From NCBI RefSeq assembly GCF_002002885.1, contig NZ_CP019510.1:5828001-5892000 (forward strand): 64,000 nucleotides of DNA. The letters are read 5' to 3'. The notes beneath the pieces were generated by a model, which was not told the DNA's origin, did no database searches, and saw only the letters and a list, made by a program, of their open reading frames with translations. This DNA is from Janthinobacterium sp. LM6 (GTDB lineage Bacteria; Pseudomonadota; Gammaproteobacteria; Burkholderiales; Burkholderiaceae_D). The stretch's first letter is position 1, and each line of letters opens with the position of its first letter. Below are positions 45,147 through 53,411 of this stretch, piece after piece. The translations under genes and the position numbers were made by a program.

Positions 45147-45721
45147 ACGGCTGGCGCGCGCAGCGGTTTACTCAGGTAAGGCGAGCCGGCCAGCACGAAG
45201 CGCCACGGCGTGTCCATCGCCCTGGAAATGCCGATGCGCGGCCCAGTTTGCACCGTGACATCACTCTCGCGGGCCAGCAACAGGAACGGCGGCGCATCGA
45301 GCGCCAGCCGGTTGTGCAGATGGCTCACGCCGAGCGCCTGGCACACCTTGCCCGGTCCCGAGCACAGCAGCCGCTCCCCCTCGACGCCGCGCCGTTCCCG
45401 CATCGCATCGAGTCCCGCCACGGGTTCGATGGCGCGGATCAGCACGCCTGCGCCATGCCCCGCTTCGCGGCATACAAAGTTCAGGCACCAGTGGATGCCG
45501 TACGAGCGGTAGACATAGGCGTGCCCGGGCGGGCCGAACATGGCCGCATTGCGCGGCGTCATGCCCCCATACGCGTGCGAGGCAGGGTCCAGCCGGTCAT
45601 ACGCTTCCGTTTCCACGATGCGCCCGCCCACGCCGTCGACCAGCACGGTCACGCCGATCAGCTGGCGCGCCACGCTGCTGGAATCGTCCGCAAAATCGAT
45701 ACCCGCGAGGATTTTTTTCAT
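45143..45721 (-). CDS. 3-methyladenine DNA glycosylase, AAG/MPG type
   Basis: A 192-residue base-excision-repair enzyme. '[68 protein letters not shown]' contains the AAG signature with catalytic Glu in ETEAY. It excises alkylated and deaminated purines. ATG 45721 fits family length; an in-frame ATG at 45754 is possible but neither has a strong Shine-Dalgarno. Convergent with the chemoreceptor gene. Confidence 0.92.
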   Translation of the reverse strand: MKKILAGIDFADDSSSVARQLIGVTVLVDGVGGRIVETEAYDRLDPASHAYGGMTPRNAAMFGPPGHAYVYRSYGIHWCLNFVCREAGHGAGVLIRAIEPVAGLDAMRERRGVEGERLLCSGPGKVCQALGVSHLHNRLALDAPPFLLLARESDVTVQTGPRIGISRAMDTPWRFVLAGSPYLSKPLRAPAV

Positions 45722-46009
45722 CCGGCAATTGTACTGCCGCACATCCCGCCGCATGTCTTGCCCCGCCTTGAAAACAAATAAAACTTAGTCTTTTCATCAT
45801 GAATGCCAAGATGGGCAACGTCGTAAAATGATGAAAATTACGGCTGGACCAGGCCAAAACGGGGATTTTTTCCAGAATATATTGCAGATATGAACTATTG
45901 CTATGCATAAACAGCGATAATCGTCGGGCACTGCGCCAGACGCCCCTGAGGCGGGCAGCGGCAGCACGACAGAATAAGCACCGGGCACAAAAATGATGAT
46001 GAAAGCGTG

Positions 46010-46876
46010 ATGATGAGAGCTGCAGCGCAAAAGCAGGTAGAGCAGGAAGATCCGGTTGACGCCTTGATGCGTTCCATCCGTATCCCGCCGCGTCCCAGCC
46101 TGCTGGTCGACTTGCAGCGCGAACTGGCGGAACAGGACCCGTCGCCGCGCCGCATCGCGCGTATCATCGCCGACGACGTCGGCATGTCGGGCGCCCTGCT
46201 GAAATTGGCCAATTCGCCGTTCTATGGCGCCGCGCGCAAGGCCAAGTCCGTCGAGCAAGGCATCAATTTCCTCGGCATCAACCAGTGCAGCGCCATGATG
46301 ACGGGCTTGCTGGCGCGCCAGGCGCTGGAAGCGGAAGGCGTGGAACTGACCAACTTCTGGGATGTGTCGGCCAAGCGCGCGCGCGCCCTGGTATTTACTT
46401 CACGCAAGTTGCGCATCGCCCCGCCCGACATCGCCCACACCTTCGGCCTGTTCTGCGACATCGGCGTGCCCTTGCTGATGAACCGCTTTCCCGACTACGT
46501 CAACACGTACGCGGCGGCCGCCAACGATGCGCACAATTGTTTTACGTCACTGGAAGACGCGCGCCACCAGACCAACCACGCGGCCATCGGTTGCTTGCTG
46601 GCGCGCAACTGGGGCCTGTCTTCCGACGTCTCCTGGGCGATTTTGCACCACCACGACTACACGGTGCTGGCGGATCCGTCCACGGACGACGCCATCCGCT
46701 CGCTCGTCGCCCTGTCGCTGCTGGCCGAAAAGGGCATTCAGCGCTACCATGGCAACAGTACCTCGCTGGAGTGGGACAAGGGCGGCGAACTTGCTTGCCA
46801 GCATCTTGGCCTGTCGCAGGAAGAAGCCGCCGACCTGCTCGACGAACTGCACGAGATGTTCGATACCGACCATTGA
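46010..46876 (+). CDS. HDOD-domain protein
   Basis: A 288-residue cytoplasmic protein with an HDOD domain (~20-220): 'RIARIIADDVGMSGALLKLANSPFYGAARKAKSVEQGINFLGINQ' is the core. HDOD proteins are catalytically inactive HD relatives found in signalling, DNA-repair and motility contexts. Start may be any of GTG 46007, ATG 46010 or ATG 46013; none has a clear Shine-Dalgarno. A divergent 285-nt region separates it from the glycosylase gene; I see no clear promoter pair there. Confidence 0.85.
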   Translation: MMRAAAQKQVEQEDPVDALMRSIRIPPRPSLLVDLQRELAEQDPSPRRIARIIADDVGMSGALLKLANSPFYGAARKAKSVEQGINFLGINQCSAMMTGLLARQALEAEGVELTNFWDVSAKRARALVFTSRKLRIAPPDIAHTFGLFCDIGVPLLMNRFPDYVNTYAAAANDAHNCFTSLEDARHQTNHAAIGCLLARNWGLSSDVSWAILHHHDYTVLADPSTDDAIRSLVALSLLAEKGIQRYHGNSTSLEWDKGGELACQHLGLSQEEAADLLDELHEMFDTDH

Positions 46877-46983
46877 GGTATCAGGCGGCCGCGTCCGCCT
46901 GTATGATCCGTCCCGGCGCCTGGCATAAGCCCTGGCGCCTGTTTCCGTTTGCCTGCCCCGTCTTTCTTAACCTGTTGATCGCC

Positions 46984-48192
46984 ATGCCCAAAAATAAGCG
47001 CCCTGTCCCCCGTAAATCCGCCAACACGCCTGAAGACAAGGATGAATCCGTCACGCGCATGCTGTGCACGATGGCCCTCAACCTGGCGGAGCAGGAAGAC
47101 AGCGAATCGCAGGGCACGGTGCTGGCCGAGCAAGCCGTCGAGTTCGGCCGCCTGATCCGCAAGGCCTTAAATCAAAAGAAGGATGAAATCCTGTACGACG
47201 CCATCGAGCGTTCCAAGTACGAAGACGTGGGCGCCTACCAGTATTTGCGCAGCCATATCGAGGAAGCGGCGTCCATTTCCGTGATCCGCCGCGAAAACGC
47301 CCCGGCGATGGAAATCAACGCCTTCGTCGTGCCCCTGCTGGTGCAAAGCACGGGCGGCCTGAAGGAAGCGGACAGCTTCCAGGACCAGGACGCGTTCGAA
47401 GCGCTGGTGAAGAGTTTCCAGCAGGCAGAGCTGGAAAGCGCCAAGGCCAAGGTCGTCCTGATGAGCCACGCCTACGACCTCGATGAAATCGACCGCATCA
47501 CCTACAGTCACCTGCACGAGATGGTGCGCGATGCATACGCATCGATGACAGACAAGAAAATCGTCGCCACGCCGGGTCTGGAAAGCAGCATCGTCGGCTG
47601 GAGCGAGACGGCCTTCGGGCCGCAGGACACGGCCGTCGAACTGCGCTTCCTGCTGGGCTTTGCCCTGAAGCGCGTGGACGACCCTTTCTATGCGGAACCG
47701 AAGGACGAAGCGGCGCTCGATGCCTGGTTCGATGCGCGCATGGCCCGCTACCAGCAGTGGACGACGGAAGTGGGCGACCTGGTGAAACGCTGCCTGGCGC
47801 CGGCCGGCAGCGCCCTGGAAGTCAGCTTCCTCTACCAGGATCTGTTCCACGGCGGCAAGGAACAAGGCATGAGCGAGTATGCGATGCTGCAGATGATGTC
47901 CGGCATCAACCATGCATTGGCGGAAAACAACATTGATGCGGGCGACGTCTCGGTGGTCGTCGGCCCGGCCGATGAACACGGCGAAATGCTGCTGCGCGTC
48001 AATGTCAGCACGGCGGGCGGCGAGCTGCTGCACAGCGCCGACAAGCCGCTGGACCTGGCCGCCGACCTGCAGGACGAAGTCGACGACATCTGCGACGCGC
48101 TGGCCACCATCGGCGTGACGCAACTGTCCGTGGCGCTGAGATTCGATGCCAAGGGACAGCCGGTGGAAGTGCTGGCGTACACACGCAGTTAA
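46984..48192 (+). CDS. Conserved hypothetical protein (possibly DUF2863)
   Basis: A 402-residue cytoplasmic protein with a basic N-terminus (KNKRPVPRKSANT), no signal or membrane segment, and a largely alpha/beta composition. Its length and the block 'AVEFGRLIRKALNQKKDEILYDAIERS' remind me of DUF2863 proteins of Burkholderiales, but this is from memory and unproven. No catalytic motif is visible. ATG 46984 was chosen because the open frame upstream is merely antiphase to the HDOD gene. Confidence 0.75.
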   Translation: MPKNKRPVPRKSANTPEDKDESVTRMLCTMALNLAEQEDSESQGTVLAEQAVEFGRLIRKALNQKKDEILYDAIERSKYEDVGAYQYLRSHIEEAASISVIRRENAPAMEINAFVVPLLVQSTGGLKEADSFQDQDAFEALVKSFQQAELESAKAKVVLMSHAYDLDEIDRITYSHLHEMVRDAYASMTDKKIVATPGLESSIVGWSETAFGPQDTAVELRFLLGFALKRVDDPFYAEPKDEAALDAWFDARMARYQQWTTEVGDLVKRCLAPAGSALEVSFLYQDLFHGGKEQGMSEYAMLQMMSGINHALAENNIDAGDVSVVVGPADEHGEMLLRVNVSTAGGELLHSADKPLDLAADLQDEVDDICDALATIGVTQLSVALRFDAKGQPVEVLAYTRS

Positions 48193-48239
48193 AACAGATT
48201 TTCTTCATACAAAGTAAACCACGATTTGGAGATTCATAG

Positions 48240-48274
48240 TGATCAACCTGCGACATAATGCTACAGGTTGATCA
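48240..48274. repeat. Perfect 11-bp inverted repeat at the edge of the AT-rich island
   Basis: TGATCAACCTG (48240-48250) and CAGGTTGATCA (48264-48274) with a 13-nt spacer. It begins 47 nt after the DUF2863-like stop and marks where composition turns AT-rich. No T-tract follows, so a terminator is unlikely. Confidence 0.6.
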
Positions 48275-48355
48275 TCCAGCATATGAACTTCCATCTCACT
48301 TCTGAGCTTCACTCATCGCCACAAACAATATTAACAGGCATTCTTGATATGCGCG

Positions 48356-48829
48356 CTAATCTCTGGCTTTCATTGCCCGCAATTTTTGTTCCGCCATTTC
48401 TGGGTGCGCCACCCAATCAAAATATGCGTCGTTTTTCATGAAATCTATAAGCCACGGTGCAAATAACATACCAGAGCATATCAAAAAACAAATATCAACA
48501 ATCCAATTCTCAATAACTGATTGCGTTATATTCCAGCCCAACAACAAGTTCGAAAAAGAATTATCCCCTGCTACTAAATTCACCAATAATAGCAATGTGC
48601 ATGAAAAAGATAATCGTGACAGCATCGCTCCGTCACTATTACTCTTTCGTTTCTCTTCCTTCCTTGCCTCAATCCTTCCAATCCAAAAGCTATCTTTCCC
48701 CTTAAGAGCTTCCTTTTCCGCATCATGCAAACTGACGTAACCATAACTTAGTTTTTCACGGTAATCTCTATACGATCCAGTGTGGGAAAATATTTTATGC
48801 CAAACATTTGAGTAGCGAACCAAATTCAT
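48356..48829 (-). CDS. Small membrane protein of an AT-rich island
   Basis: A 157-residue protein with two predicted helices in its second half ('LSFSCTLLLLVNLVAG' and 'NWIVDICFLICSGMLFAPWLIDF') and a charged first half. I choose ATG 48829, which shares a base with the upstream stop (TAATG, preceded by GGAATGG), over ATG 48874, which has no Shine-Dalgarno. Codon use is AT-rich, unlike neighbours, pointing to transfer. Function unknown; it is probably coupled to the 96-residue gene. Confidence 0.65.
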   Translation of the reverse strand: MNLVRYSNVWHKIFSHTGSYRDYREKLSYGYVSLHDAEKEALKGKDSFWIGRIEARKEEKRKSNSDGAMLSRLSFSCTLLLLVNLVAGDNSFSNLLLGWNITQSVIENWIVDICFLICSGMLFAPWLIDFMKNDAYFDWVAHPEMAEQKLRAMKARD

Positions 48830-49119
48830 TAACCATTCCAGAATATGTTGGAATACTGGTGAAATAGCGCCCATGAAAAATACATAGCAACCAAAAAAAT
48901 GATATAAGAACCCGTGGTGATCAATTTACTCCCCGCGGCATCACTGGATAAGTGCAAATCAAAATTAATAATTCCAATATTAAAAAAAATCACCAAGGCA
49001 TTATCAATTGCCAACACAACTGAGACAACTAGCAAAGCCCATCTATATTGCACCACCCGATCTAACATTGTTATAGCCTGTTCGGCTCGCCGACTGGAAG
49101 TCGATTCATTTTCCGACAT
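48829..49119 (-). CDS. Small membrane protein of an AT-rich island
   Basis: A 96-residue protein with two hydrophobic helices ('WALLVVSVVLAIDNALVIFFNIGII' and 'LITTGSYIIFLVAMYFSWALF') and a charged N-terminus (SENESTSSRRAEQ). It is AT-rich and unlike any family I recognise. Its stop overlaps the next gene's ATG, so the two products are likely made together and may form a complex. Confidence 0.65.
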   Translation of the reverse strand: MSENESTSSRRAEQAITMLDRVVQYRWALLVVSVVLAIDNALVIFFNIGIINFDLHLSSDAAGSKLITTGSYIIFLVAMYFSWALFHQYSNIFWNG

Positions 49120-49216
49120 AAAATATTCCTCGCACTAAATAATTGAATTTAAATTTAATACGATCTCATGCCCCATAAAAAAGCACAAGGGCACCAGACA
49201 TATAATAAAAAATTAT

Positions 49217-49771
49217 TTATTCCGACAATAATTTCCATGCCACTAGTTTCTGCGCATACGCCAAGGTATAAGCCGGGCTGCTCGACGGCAAGCTGACGAT
49301 GCGGTAGCACTGCGCGTGCTCGCCCAGCACCTTGATGCCCAGCTTGGCGGCCGTGCCGCCGTTGAAGGCGATCGTGTGCAATTGCGGCAGGCTGGCGGCC
49401 AGGGACACCAGGTCGTTATCGTCGCGGGCGCGGATATTGCTGTCGAGGCTGCCCGTGCGCTGCGCCTGCGCCACCACATCCCACAGGCCCACGCCGTGCG
49501 CCAGCAAGGTGCTCAAGCGCGCTTCATAGGGCAAGCTCGTCAAGTCCACGTCCAGCACCTCTCCCAGCAGCCGCCAGAACTTGTTTTGCGGATGCGCATA
49601 ATACTGGCTGTGCGCCAGCGATTTTTCGCCGGGCAAGCTGCCCAGTATCAGCAAGCGCGTGCCGGCGTCGACGACGGGATCGAAACAGCGCTTGCGCGGA
49701 TCGGCGGCAGTGTCTGGCAAGAAGGCTGGGCTATTCAAATGAAAGGTCCGGAAGGGGAAATGAAGGGCCAT
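49217..49771 (-). CDS. DNA-deoxyinosine glycosylase (uracil-DNA glycosylase superfamily)
   Basis: A 184-residue repair enzyme. 'RLLILGSLPGEKSLAHSQYYAHPQNKFWRLLGEVL' is the motif A region of hypoxanthine/mismatch-specific UDG relatives, and 'IVSLPSSSPAYTLAYAQKLVAW' corresponds to motif B. It removes deaminated bases. ATG 49771 is preferred; the longer start at 49813 would overlap the divergent promoter and adds 14 residues without family similarity. Confidence 0.85.
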   Translation of the reverse strand: MALHFPFRTFHLNSPAFLPDTAADPRKRCFDPVVDAGTRLLILGSLPGEKSLAHSQYYAHPQNKFWRLLGEVLDVDLTSLPYEARLSTLLAHGVGLWDVVAQAQRTGSLDSNIRARDDNDLVSLAASLPQLHTIAFNGGTAAKLGIKVLGEHAQCYRIVSLPSSSPAYTLAYAQKLVAWKLLSE

Positions 49772-49799
49772 TTTACCCGGCCACGCGACGGTGTAGAAT
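49772..49799 (+). promoter_or_regulatory. Possible sigma-70 promoter for the DUF962 gene
   Basis: TTTACC (49772-49777), 16-nt spacer, TAGAAT (49794-49799). It sits in the short gap between the divergent glycosylase and DUF962 genes. Confidence 0.5.
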
Positions 49800-49833
49800 T
49801 CCCGCACAACCATCCCTGCACAAGAGACCGCCC

Positions 49834-50262
49834 ATGCGCACCATCGACACCCTGCTGGCCCAGTATGGCGAAAGCCACCGCAACCACGTCAATGAATGGG
49901 TGCACATCGTGTGCGTGCCGCTGATCGTCTTCAGCCTGCTGGGGCTGCTTTGGAGCGTGCATCCCAGCGTGGCGCTGCTCGGCAGTATTCTCGCCTTATA
50001 CTATTACTACAAGCTGTCGCGTCCGTTTGCGGCGGGTATGCTGCTGATGCTGGCCGCCATGCTGGGCCTGCTGCTGCTGATGCCCCCGCTGACCGTCCTG
50101 CCCGTGTCGCTGGCGCTGTTCGTGCTGGCCTGGATAGGCCAGTTCATCGGTCACCAGATCGAAGGCAAGAAACCGTCGTTCCTCGACGATTTGCGCTTCT
50201 TGCTGGTGGGACCGCTGTTCGTGCTGGGATTTTTGTACCGGCGCCTGCGGCTGGCGTATTGA
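49834..50262 (+). CDS. DUF962 / Mpo1-like membrane protein
   Basis: A 142-residue inner-membrane protein with about four helices. 'YGESHRNHVNEWVHIVCVPLIVFSLLGLLW' and 'AWIGQFIGHQIEGKKPSFLDDLRFLLVGPLFVL' are the DUF962 signatures; the conserved His residues are those proposed as iron ligands in yeast Mpo1, a dioxygenase acting on 2-hydroxy fatty acids. The same role in bacteria is inference. Confidence 0.9.
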   Translation: MRTIDTLLAQYGESHRNHVNEWVHIVCVPLIVFSLLGLLWSVHPSVALLGSILALYYYYKLSRPFAAGMLLMLAAMLGLLLLMPPLTVLPVSLALFVLAWIGQFIGHQIEGKKPSFLDDLRFLLVGPLFVLGFLYRRLRLAY

Positions 50263-50407
50263 GCGGCAGGTGGTCCCTTGGTCACGCGGGATCGGTAACA
50301 GATTTTTACTATTCGCAACTAGTTATATGAGGCAAGTGTCCTTATGATAAGTCATCATCTGTCGGTCAATGTAATCGGCAACTAACTTTTGTCCAAGGGA
50401 GTCCCAC

Positions 50408-50857
50408 ATGAAAGCACCAATTATTGCAGTGGCATTGCTCGCCACCCTGGCCGGCTGCGCCGTACAACCGAACTCGGCAAATGTGTACAACGCGCGCCAG
50501 GCGCAGAATGAACAATCGGTTCGCATGGGCACGGTTGAATCCGTGCGCCAGGTAACCATCGACAAGGGTGAAACGGGCACGGGCGTGCTGGCTGGCGCGG
50601 CGCTGGGCGGCGTGGCCGGCTCGACCGTCGGCGGCGGCAAGGGCGCCATCGCGGCCAGCATCCTGGGCGCCGTCGCCGGCGGCATGGCCGGCAAGAGCAT
50701 CGAAGCGAACGCTTCCAACAAGCCCGGCCTGGAAATCACCGTCCGCCTGGACAATGGCGACATGCGCGCCATCGTGCAAGACGCGGATGAACTGTTCCGT
50801 CCGGGCGAACGCGTGCGCCTGTTGTCCGATGGCCGCAAGACCCGCGTCACCCACTGA
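50408..50857 (+). CDS. Glycine-zipper outer-membrane lipoprotein (SlyB/PcP type)
   Basis: A 149-residue lipoprotein with lipobox LAGC. A beta-rich segment (MGTVESVRQVTIDKGETGTG) is followed by a glycine-zipper 2TM domain (GVLAGAALGGVAGSTVGGGKGAIAASILGAVAGGMAGKSIE) and a C-terminal beta domain. SlyB relatives stabilise the outer membrane under stress. ATG 50408 follows AAGGGAG. Confidence 0.92.
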   Translation: MKAPIIAVALLATLAGCAVQPNSANVYNARQAQNEQSVRMGTVESVRQVTIDKGETGTGVLAGAALGGVAGSTVGGGKGAIAASILGAVAGGMAGKSIEANASNKPGLEITVRLDNGDMRAIVQDADELFRPGERVRLLSDGRKTRVTH

Positions 50858-50878
50858 TCTGCTTGCCGGCGCATGCGC

Positions 50879-51010
50879 TCAGCCGAAGGCGCCGGCAGCG
50901 ATGAGCAAGGCCGAGGGCGACATGCCCTCATGCAGCCAGACGGCAATCCATGTTGCCACGATGACATACACAAGCACGCTCCATACTTTGATCTGCAGTG
51001 AGGCTGGCAT
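50879..51010 (-). CDS. Small membrane protein, 43 residues
   Basis: An ORF too short for usual cut-offs: M-P-A-S-L-Q-I-K then a hydrophobic helix (VWSVLVYVIVATWIAVWL) and a second apolar stretch. ATG 51010 is preceded by CCGGAGACCGCC (GGAG seven nt upstream), a clear Shine-Dalgarno. A perfect 14-bp AT-rich inverted repeat lies 29 nt upstream of the start. Convergent with the lipoprotein gene. Function unknown. Confidence 0.6.
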   Translation of the reverse strand: MPASLQIKVWSVLVYVIVATWIAVWLHEGMSPSALLIAAGAFG

Positions 51011-51038
51011 GGCGGTCTCCGGTCAAAGATGCAATTCA

Positions 51039-51073
51039 GAAAATATTTACTTGATATTAAAGTAAATATTTTC
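51039..51073. promoter_or_regulatory. Perfect 14-bp inverted repeat in a divergent promoter region
   Basis: GAAAATATTTACTT (51039-51052) and AAGTAAATATTTTC (51060-51073) with a 7-nt spacer, inside a strongly AT-rich patch between the 43-residue gene and the EamA exporter gene. It looks like an operator for a dimeric repressor or a strong AT hairpin in the small gene's leader. Confidence 0.6.
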
Positions 51074-51158
51074 ATAAATTCAACATTTTCCAGAAGCACT
51101 GCGCTGGCTCAATGCCTCGCTGTCTCCGGACCACTCTTTGAGCAAGCTAGACCAAGAC

Positions 51159-51187
51159 TCGCCATCCCCGCGCGATGCCCGTATACT
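51159..51187 (+). promoter_or_regulatory. Promoter immediately in front of the EamA transporter
   Basis: TCGCCA (51159-51164), 17-nt spacer, TATACT (51182-51187). The predicted start of transcription coincides with the A of the start codon at 51194, suggesting a leaderless mRNA. Confidence 0.5.
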
Positions 51188-51193
51188 TGCGCG

Positions 51194-52138
51194 ATGTCCT
51201 CTCCTCTCCTGTTCATCATTGCCTGCCTGATCTGGGGCTCCACCTTCTGGGCCATCACCTTGCAGCTGGGCGATGTCGCCCCCGCCGTTTCCGTGGTCTA
51301 CCGCTTCGGCCTCGCGTCCGCCACCCTGTTTGCCTGGTGCGCCTTGCGCGGCGACACCTTGCGCCTGCCCTGGCGCGCGCAGAAATGGATGCTGCTGCAG
51401 GGCCTGGCCTCGTTTGCCCTCAGCTATGTGTGCACGTATAGTTCGGAGCAATACCTGGTCTCGGCCCTCGTCAGCGTGCTGTTTGCGCTGATGGTGTTCT
51501 GGACGCCATTGCTCAACCGCATCGCCTTCGGCACACCGATCACCTGGAGCACCTGCTGCGCGGCCTTCGTCGCCATCTGCGGCATCGTGCTGCTGTTTTA
51601 CCAGTCCATCGGCGCGGCGCTGCACGACATCCTCGGCGGCGGCAATGGTCATTTCCTGCTCGGTTTCATGCTGGCCCTGGTAGCCACCGTGTCCAGCACG
51701 GCAGGCAACGCCCTCGTCATGAAAGTGCGCGAACATTCCGGCAACGTGATGCTGACCATGGCCTGGACCATGCTGTGGGGCACCTTGATGGTGGCCGCCT
51801 GGGCGATCGTCACGGGCCAGTCCTGGCAGTTGCCCATGCGCCCCAGTTACTGGATGGGACTGGTCTATCTGGCCATCTTCGGCTCGGTGATCGCCTTCAG
51901 CGCGTATTTCACGTTAATCGCCCGCATCGGCACGCAAAAGACCGTGTATATCGGCGTCGTCACCCCCGTCATTTCCGTGCTGCTGTCGGTGCAGTTCGAA
52001 CACTACCGGCCCGCCCCCATCGAATGGGTAGGCATGGTGCTGTGCCTGTCCAGCGTGGCCTGGGCCCTGACGTCGGGTGCGCGCAAGACGGCTGCCGTTT
52101 CCTCTATTTCCACCACTTCATCCGCAAAGGCAACATGA
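51194..52138 (+). CDS. EamA/DMT-family transporter
   Basis: A 314-residue permease with ten helices in two EamA repeats: 'FIIACLIWGSTFWAITLQLGDVAPAVSVVYRFGLASATLFAWC' opens the first, and 'LLGFMLALVATVSSTAGNALVMK' opens the second. Such proteins export amino acids or metabolites. ATG 51194 has no Shine-Dalgarno but follows TATACT by six nt. The frame open to 51029 runs through the operator region and is rejected. ATGA overlap with the GNAT gene. Confidence 0.88.
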   Translation: MSSPLLFIIACLIWGSTFWAITLQLGDVAPAVSVVYRFGLASATLFAWCALRGDTLRLPWRAQKWMLLQGLASFALSYVCTYSSEQYLVSALVSVLFALMVFWTPLLNRIAFGTPITWSTCCAAFVAICGIVLLFYQSIGAALHDILGGGNGHFLLGFMLALVATVSSTAGNALVMKVREHSGNVMLTMAWTMLWGTLMVAAWAIVTGQSWQLPMRPSYWMGLVYLAIFGSVIAFSAYFTLIARIGTQKTVYIGVVTPVISVLLSVQFEHYRPAPIEWVGMVLCLSSVAWALTSGARKTAAVSSISTTSSAKAT

Positions 52139-52641
52139 GCACCTCTTCCTCCCTCGCCATCCGTCCCGCGACCGCATCCGACGTGGCTGCCATCTTTGGC
52201 ATGATCCATGAACTGGCCGTGTTTGAAAAACTCGAACACATGATGATCGCCAAGGAATCCATGCTGCACGACAGCCTGTTCGGCCCGCACCCCGCGTGCG
52301 AAGCGCTGGTCGGCGAGGAAAACGGCGAGGTGGTGACGTTCGCCTTGTTCTTCCACAACTTTTCCACCTTCCTGTGCCGCAAGGGTCTGTACCTGGAAGA
52401 CCTGTACGTGAAGCAATCGGTGCGCGGCAAGGGCTATGGCAAGCAGATGCTGGTGGCGCTGGCGCAACTGGCCGTCGCACGCGATTGCGGCCGCTTCGAA
52501 TGGTCGGTGCTGGACTGGAATGAAAACGCGATCAACTTCTACAAGGGCATGGGCGCGGACGTGATGCCGGACTGGCGCATCTGCCGGGTCGCTGGTGATG
52601 CCTTGACGCAATTGTCGGCGGGTACGCCGAAATCACTTTGA
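52135..52641 (+). CDS. GNAT-family N-acetyltransferase
   Basis: A 168-residue acetyltransferase with acetyl-CoA-binding motif A 'LYLEDLYVKQSVRGKGYGKQMLVALAQLA' (the QxxGxG/A-type loop is RGKGYG) and 'WNENAINFYKGMGA'. The layout matches diamine/spermidine-type N-acetyltransferases (SSAT-like) and YhbS relatives; a small polyamine or amino-acid analogue is a reasonable substrate guess. Coupled by an ATGA overlap to the EamA exporter. Confidence 0.88.
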   Translation: MSTSSSLAIRPATASDVAAIFGMIHELAVFEKLEHMMIAKESMLHDSLFGPHPACEALVGEENGEVVTFALFFHNFSTFLCRKGLYLEDLYVKQSVRGKGYGKQMLVALAQLAVARDCGRFEWSVLDWNENAINFYKGMGADVMPDWRICRVAGDALTQLSAGTPKSL

Positions 52642-52678
52642 TTGGCACTGCATCGAGGCAACTGCAAGCGTCAGTTCC

Positions 52679-52713
52679 AAAAAAAATCCCCGCGGGCTAG
52701 CGGCACCGCGGGG
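52679..52713 (-). terminator. Intrinsic terminator on the - strand
   Basis: Stem CCCCGCGG (52688-52695) / CCGCGGGG (52706-52713), 10-nt loop, followed on the - strand by A then a run of eight T. It would end the transcript of the 45-residue gene at 52865, giving it a 3' tail of about 150 nt in which I see no gene. Confidence 0.6.
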
Positions 52714-52864
52714 TGAACCCATTGTCAAGTGGGAGGGGGAGAATGCAATCAACGGTTATCAATATAAACGCTACGACTGGTCACCGCGCCGACCTTTACA
52801 TTTGCTTACCGGGCCTTACATTTTCCTTAAATCTGTCAGCTGACTGTGCATCCTTCACCACAGT

Positions 52865-53002
52865 TTATTTCCGTGGCTCAATCAATGTGCCGTGCAAACC
52901 GATATGTTGTTGTGTAAGCCCACTGCCGCCCTGCGTATTTGTATAGATTTGGTACACTGTCAGGCAGGCGATGCAGCCAGCAACCACGGCGAAAATGACC
53001 AT
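52865..53002 (-). CDS. Small membrane protein, 45 residues
   Basis: A single N-terminal helix (VIFAVVAGCIACLTVYQIY) and a polar tail (TNTQGGSGLTQQHIGLHGTLIEPRK). ATG 53002 follows AAGGAGCGTCGC, an excellent Shine-Dalgarno, while the frame open back to 53206 lacks one. No family recognised. Divergent, by 218 nt, from the 59-residue gene. Confidence 0.6.
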   Translation of the reverse strand: MVIFAVVAGCIACLTVYQIYTNTQGGSGLTQQHIGLHGTLIEPRK

Positions 53003-53220
53003 GCGACGCTCCTTGAGTATGCTTGAGGGAATCAGAACCCGCGACGCCTGATGATGACCAGGCGAGCAGGGAAGATTCAGTGTGGCATCTTCGGTCTGGG
53101 GGGCATTGCGCAATCTCAAACGCGCCAATTTGACAGGGTCATGGCATTTGATATGGCGCAAAGTGGCGGCATTCCGCTCACACAAAATGAACGCATCGTT
53201 ACGCACCTGGGAGCCACATC

Positions 53221-53400
53221 ATGAATGTCTCTGCCAAACCGCTCGTCATGAAAATCTACCGCGCCTACCTGCGCTCCCGCCTGGAGCGCTATACGCGCGA
53301 CTTGCAAGCCATCGCCGAACAGCGCGAGAACGACTTCCAGGCTGAACGCATCCTGCACCAGGCCGTCGTCTCGGTGCGCTCCAAACTGCACTCGCTGTAA
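53221..53400 (+). CDS. Small helical protein, 59 residues
   Basis: An ORF below the usual cut-off with GC-rich third positions, preceded by GGGAG at seven nt. The protein is strongly basic and amphipathic (MKIYRAYLRSRLERYTRDL, then QREND), probably one long helix or helical hairpin and possibly a coiled coil. It is convergent with the ABC fusion gene (11-nt gap). Function unknown. Confidence 0.6.
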   Translation: MNVSAKPLVMKIYRAYLRSRLERYTRDLQAIAEQRENDFQAERILHQAVVSVRSKLHSL

Positions 53401-53411
53401 CCGTGATGCCG

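Noticed and set aside
46285..46983. N-terminal extension of the 402-residue conserved protein through the HDOD gene
   Set aside because: It runs in another frame of the HDOD gene and has antisense-like composition; ATG 46984 is the sensible start.
52713..52946. 77-codon open frame on the + strand
   Set aside because: No Shine-Dalgarno, starts inside a terminator hairpin and overlaps the better-supported 45-residue gene on the other strand.
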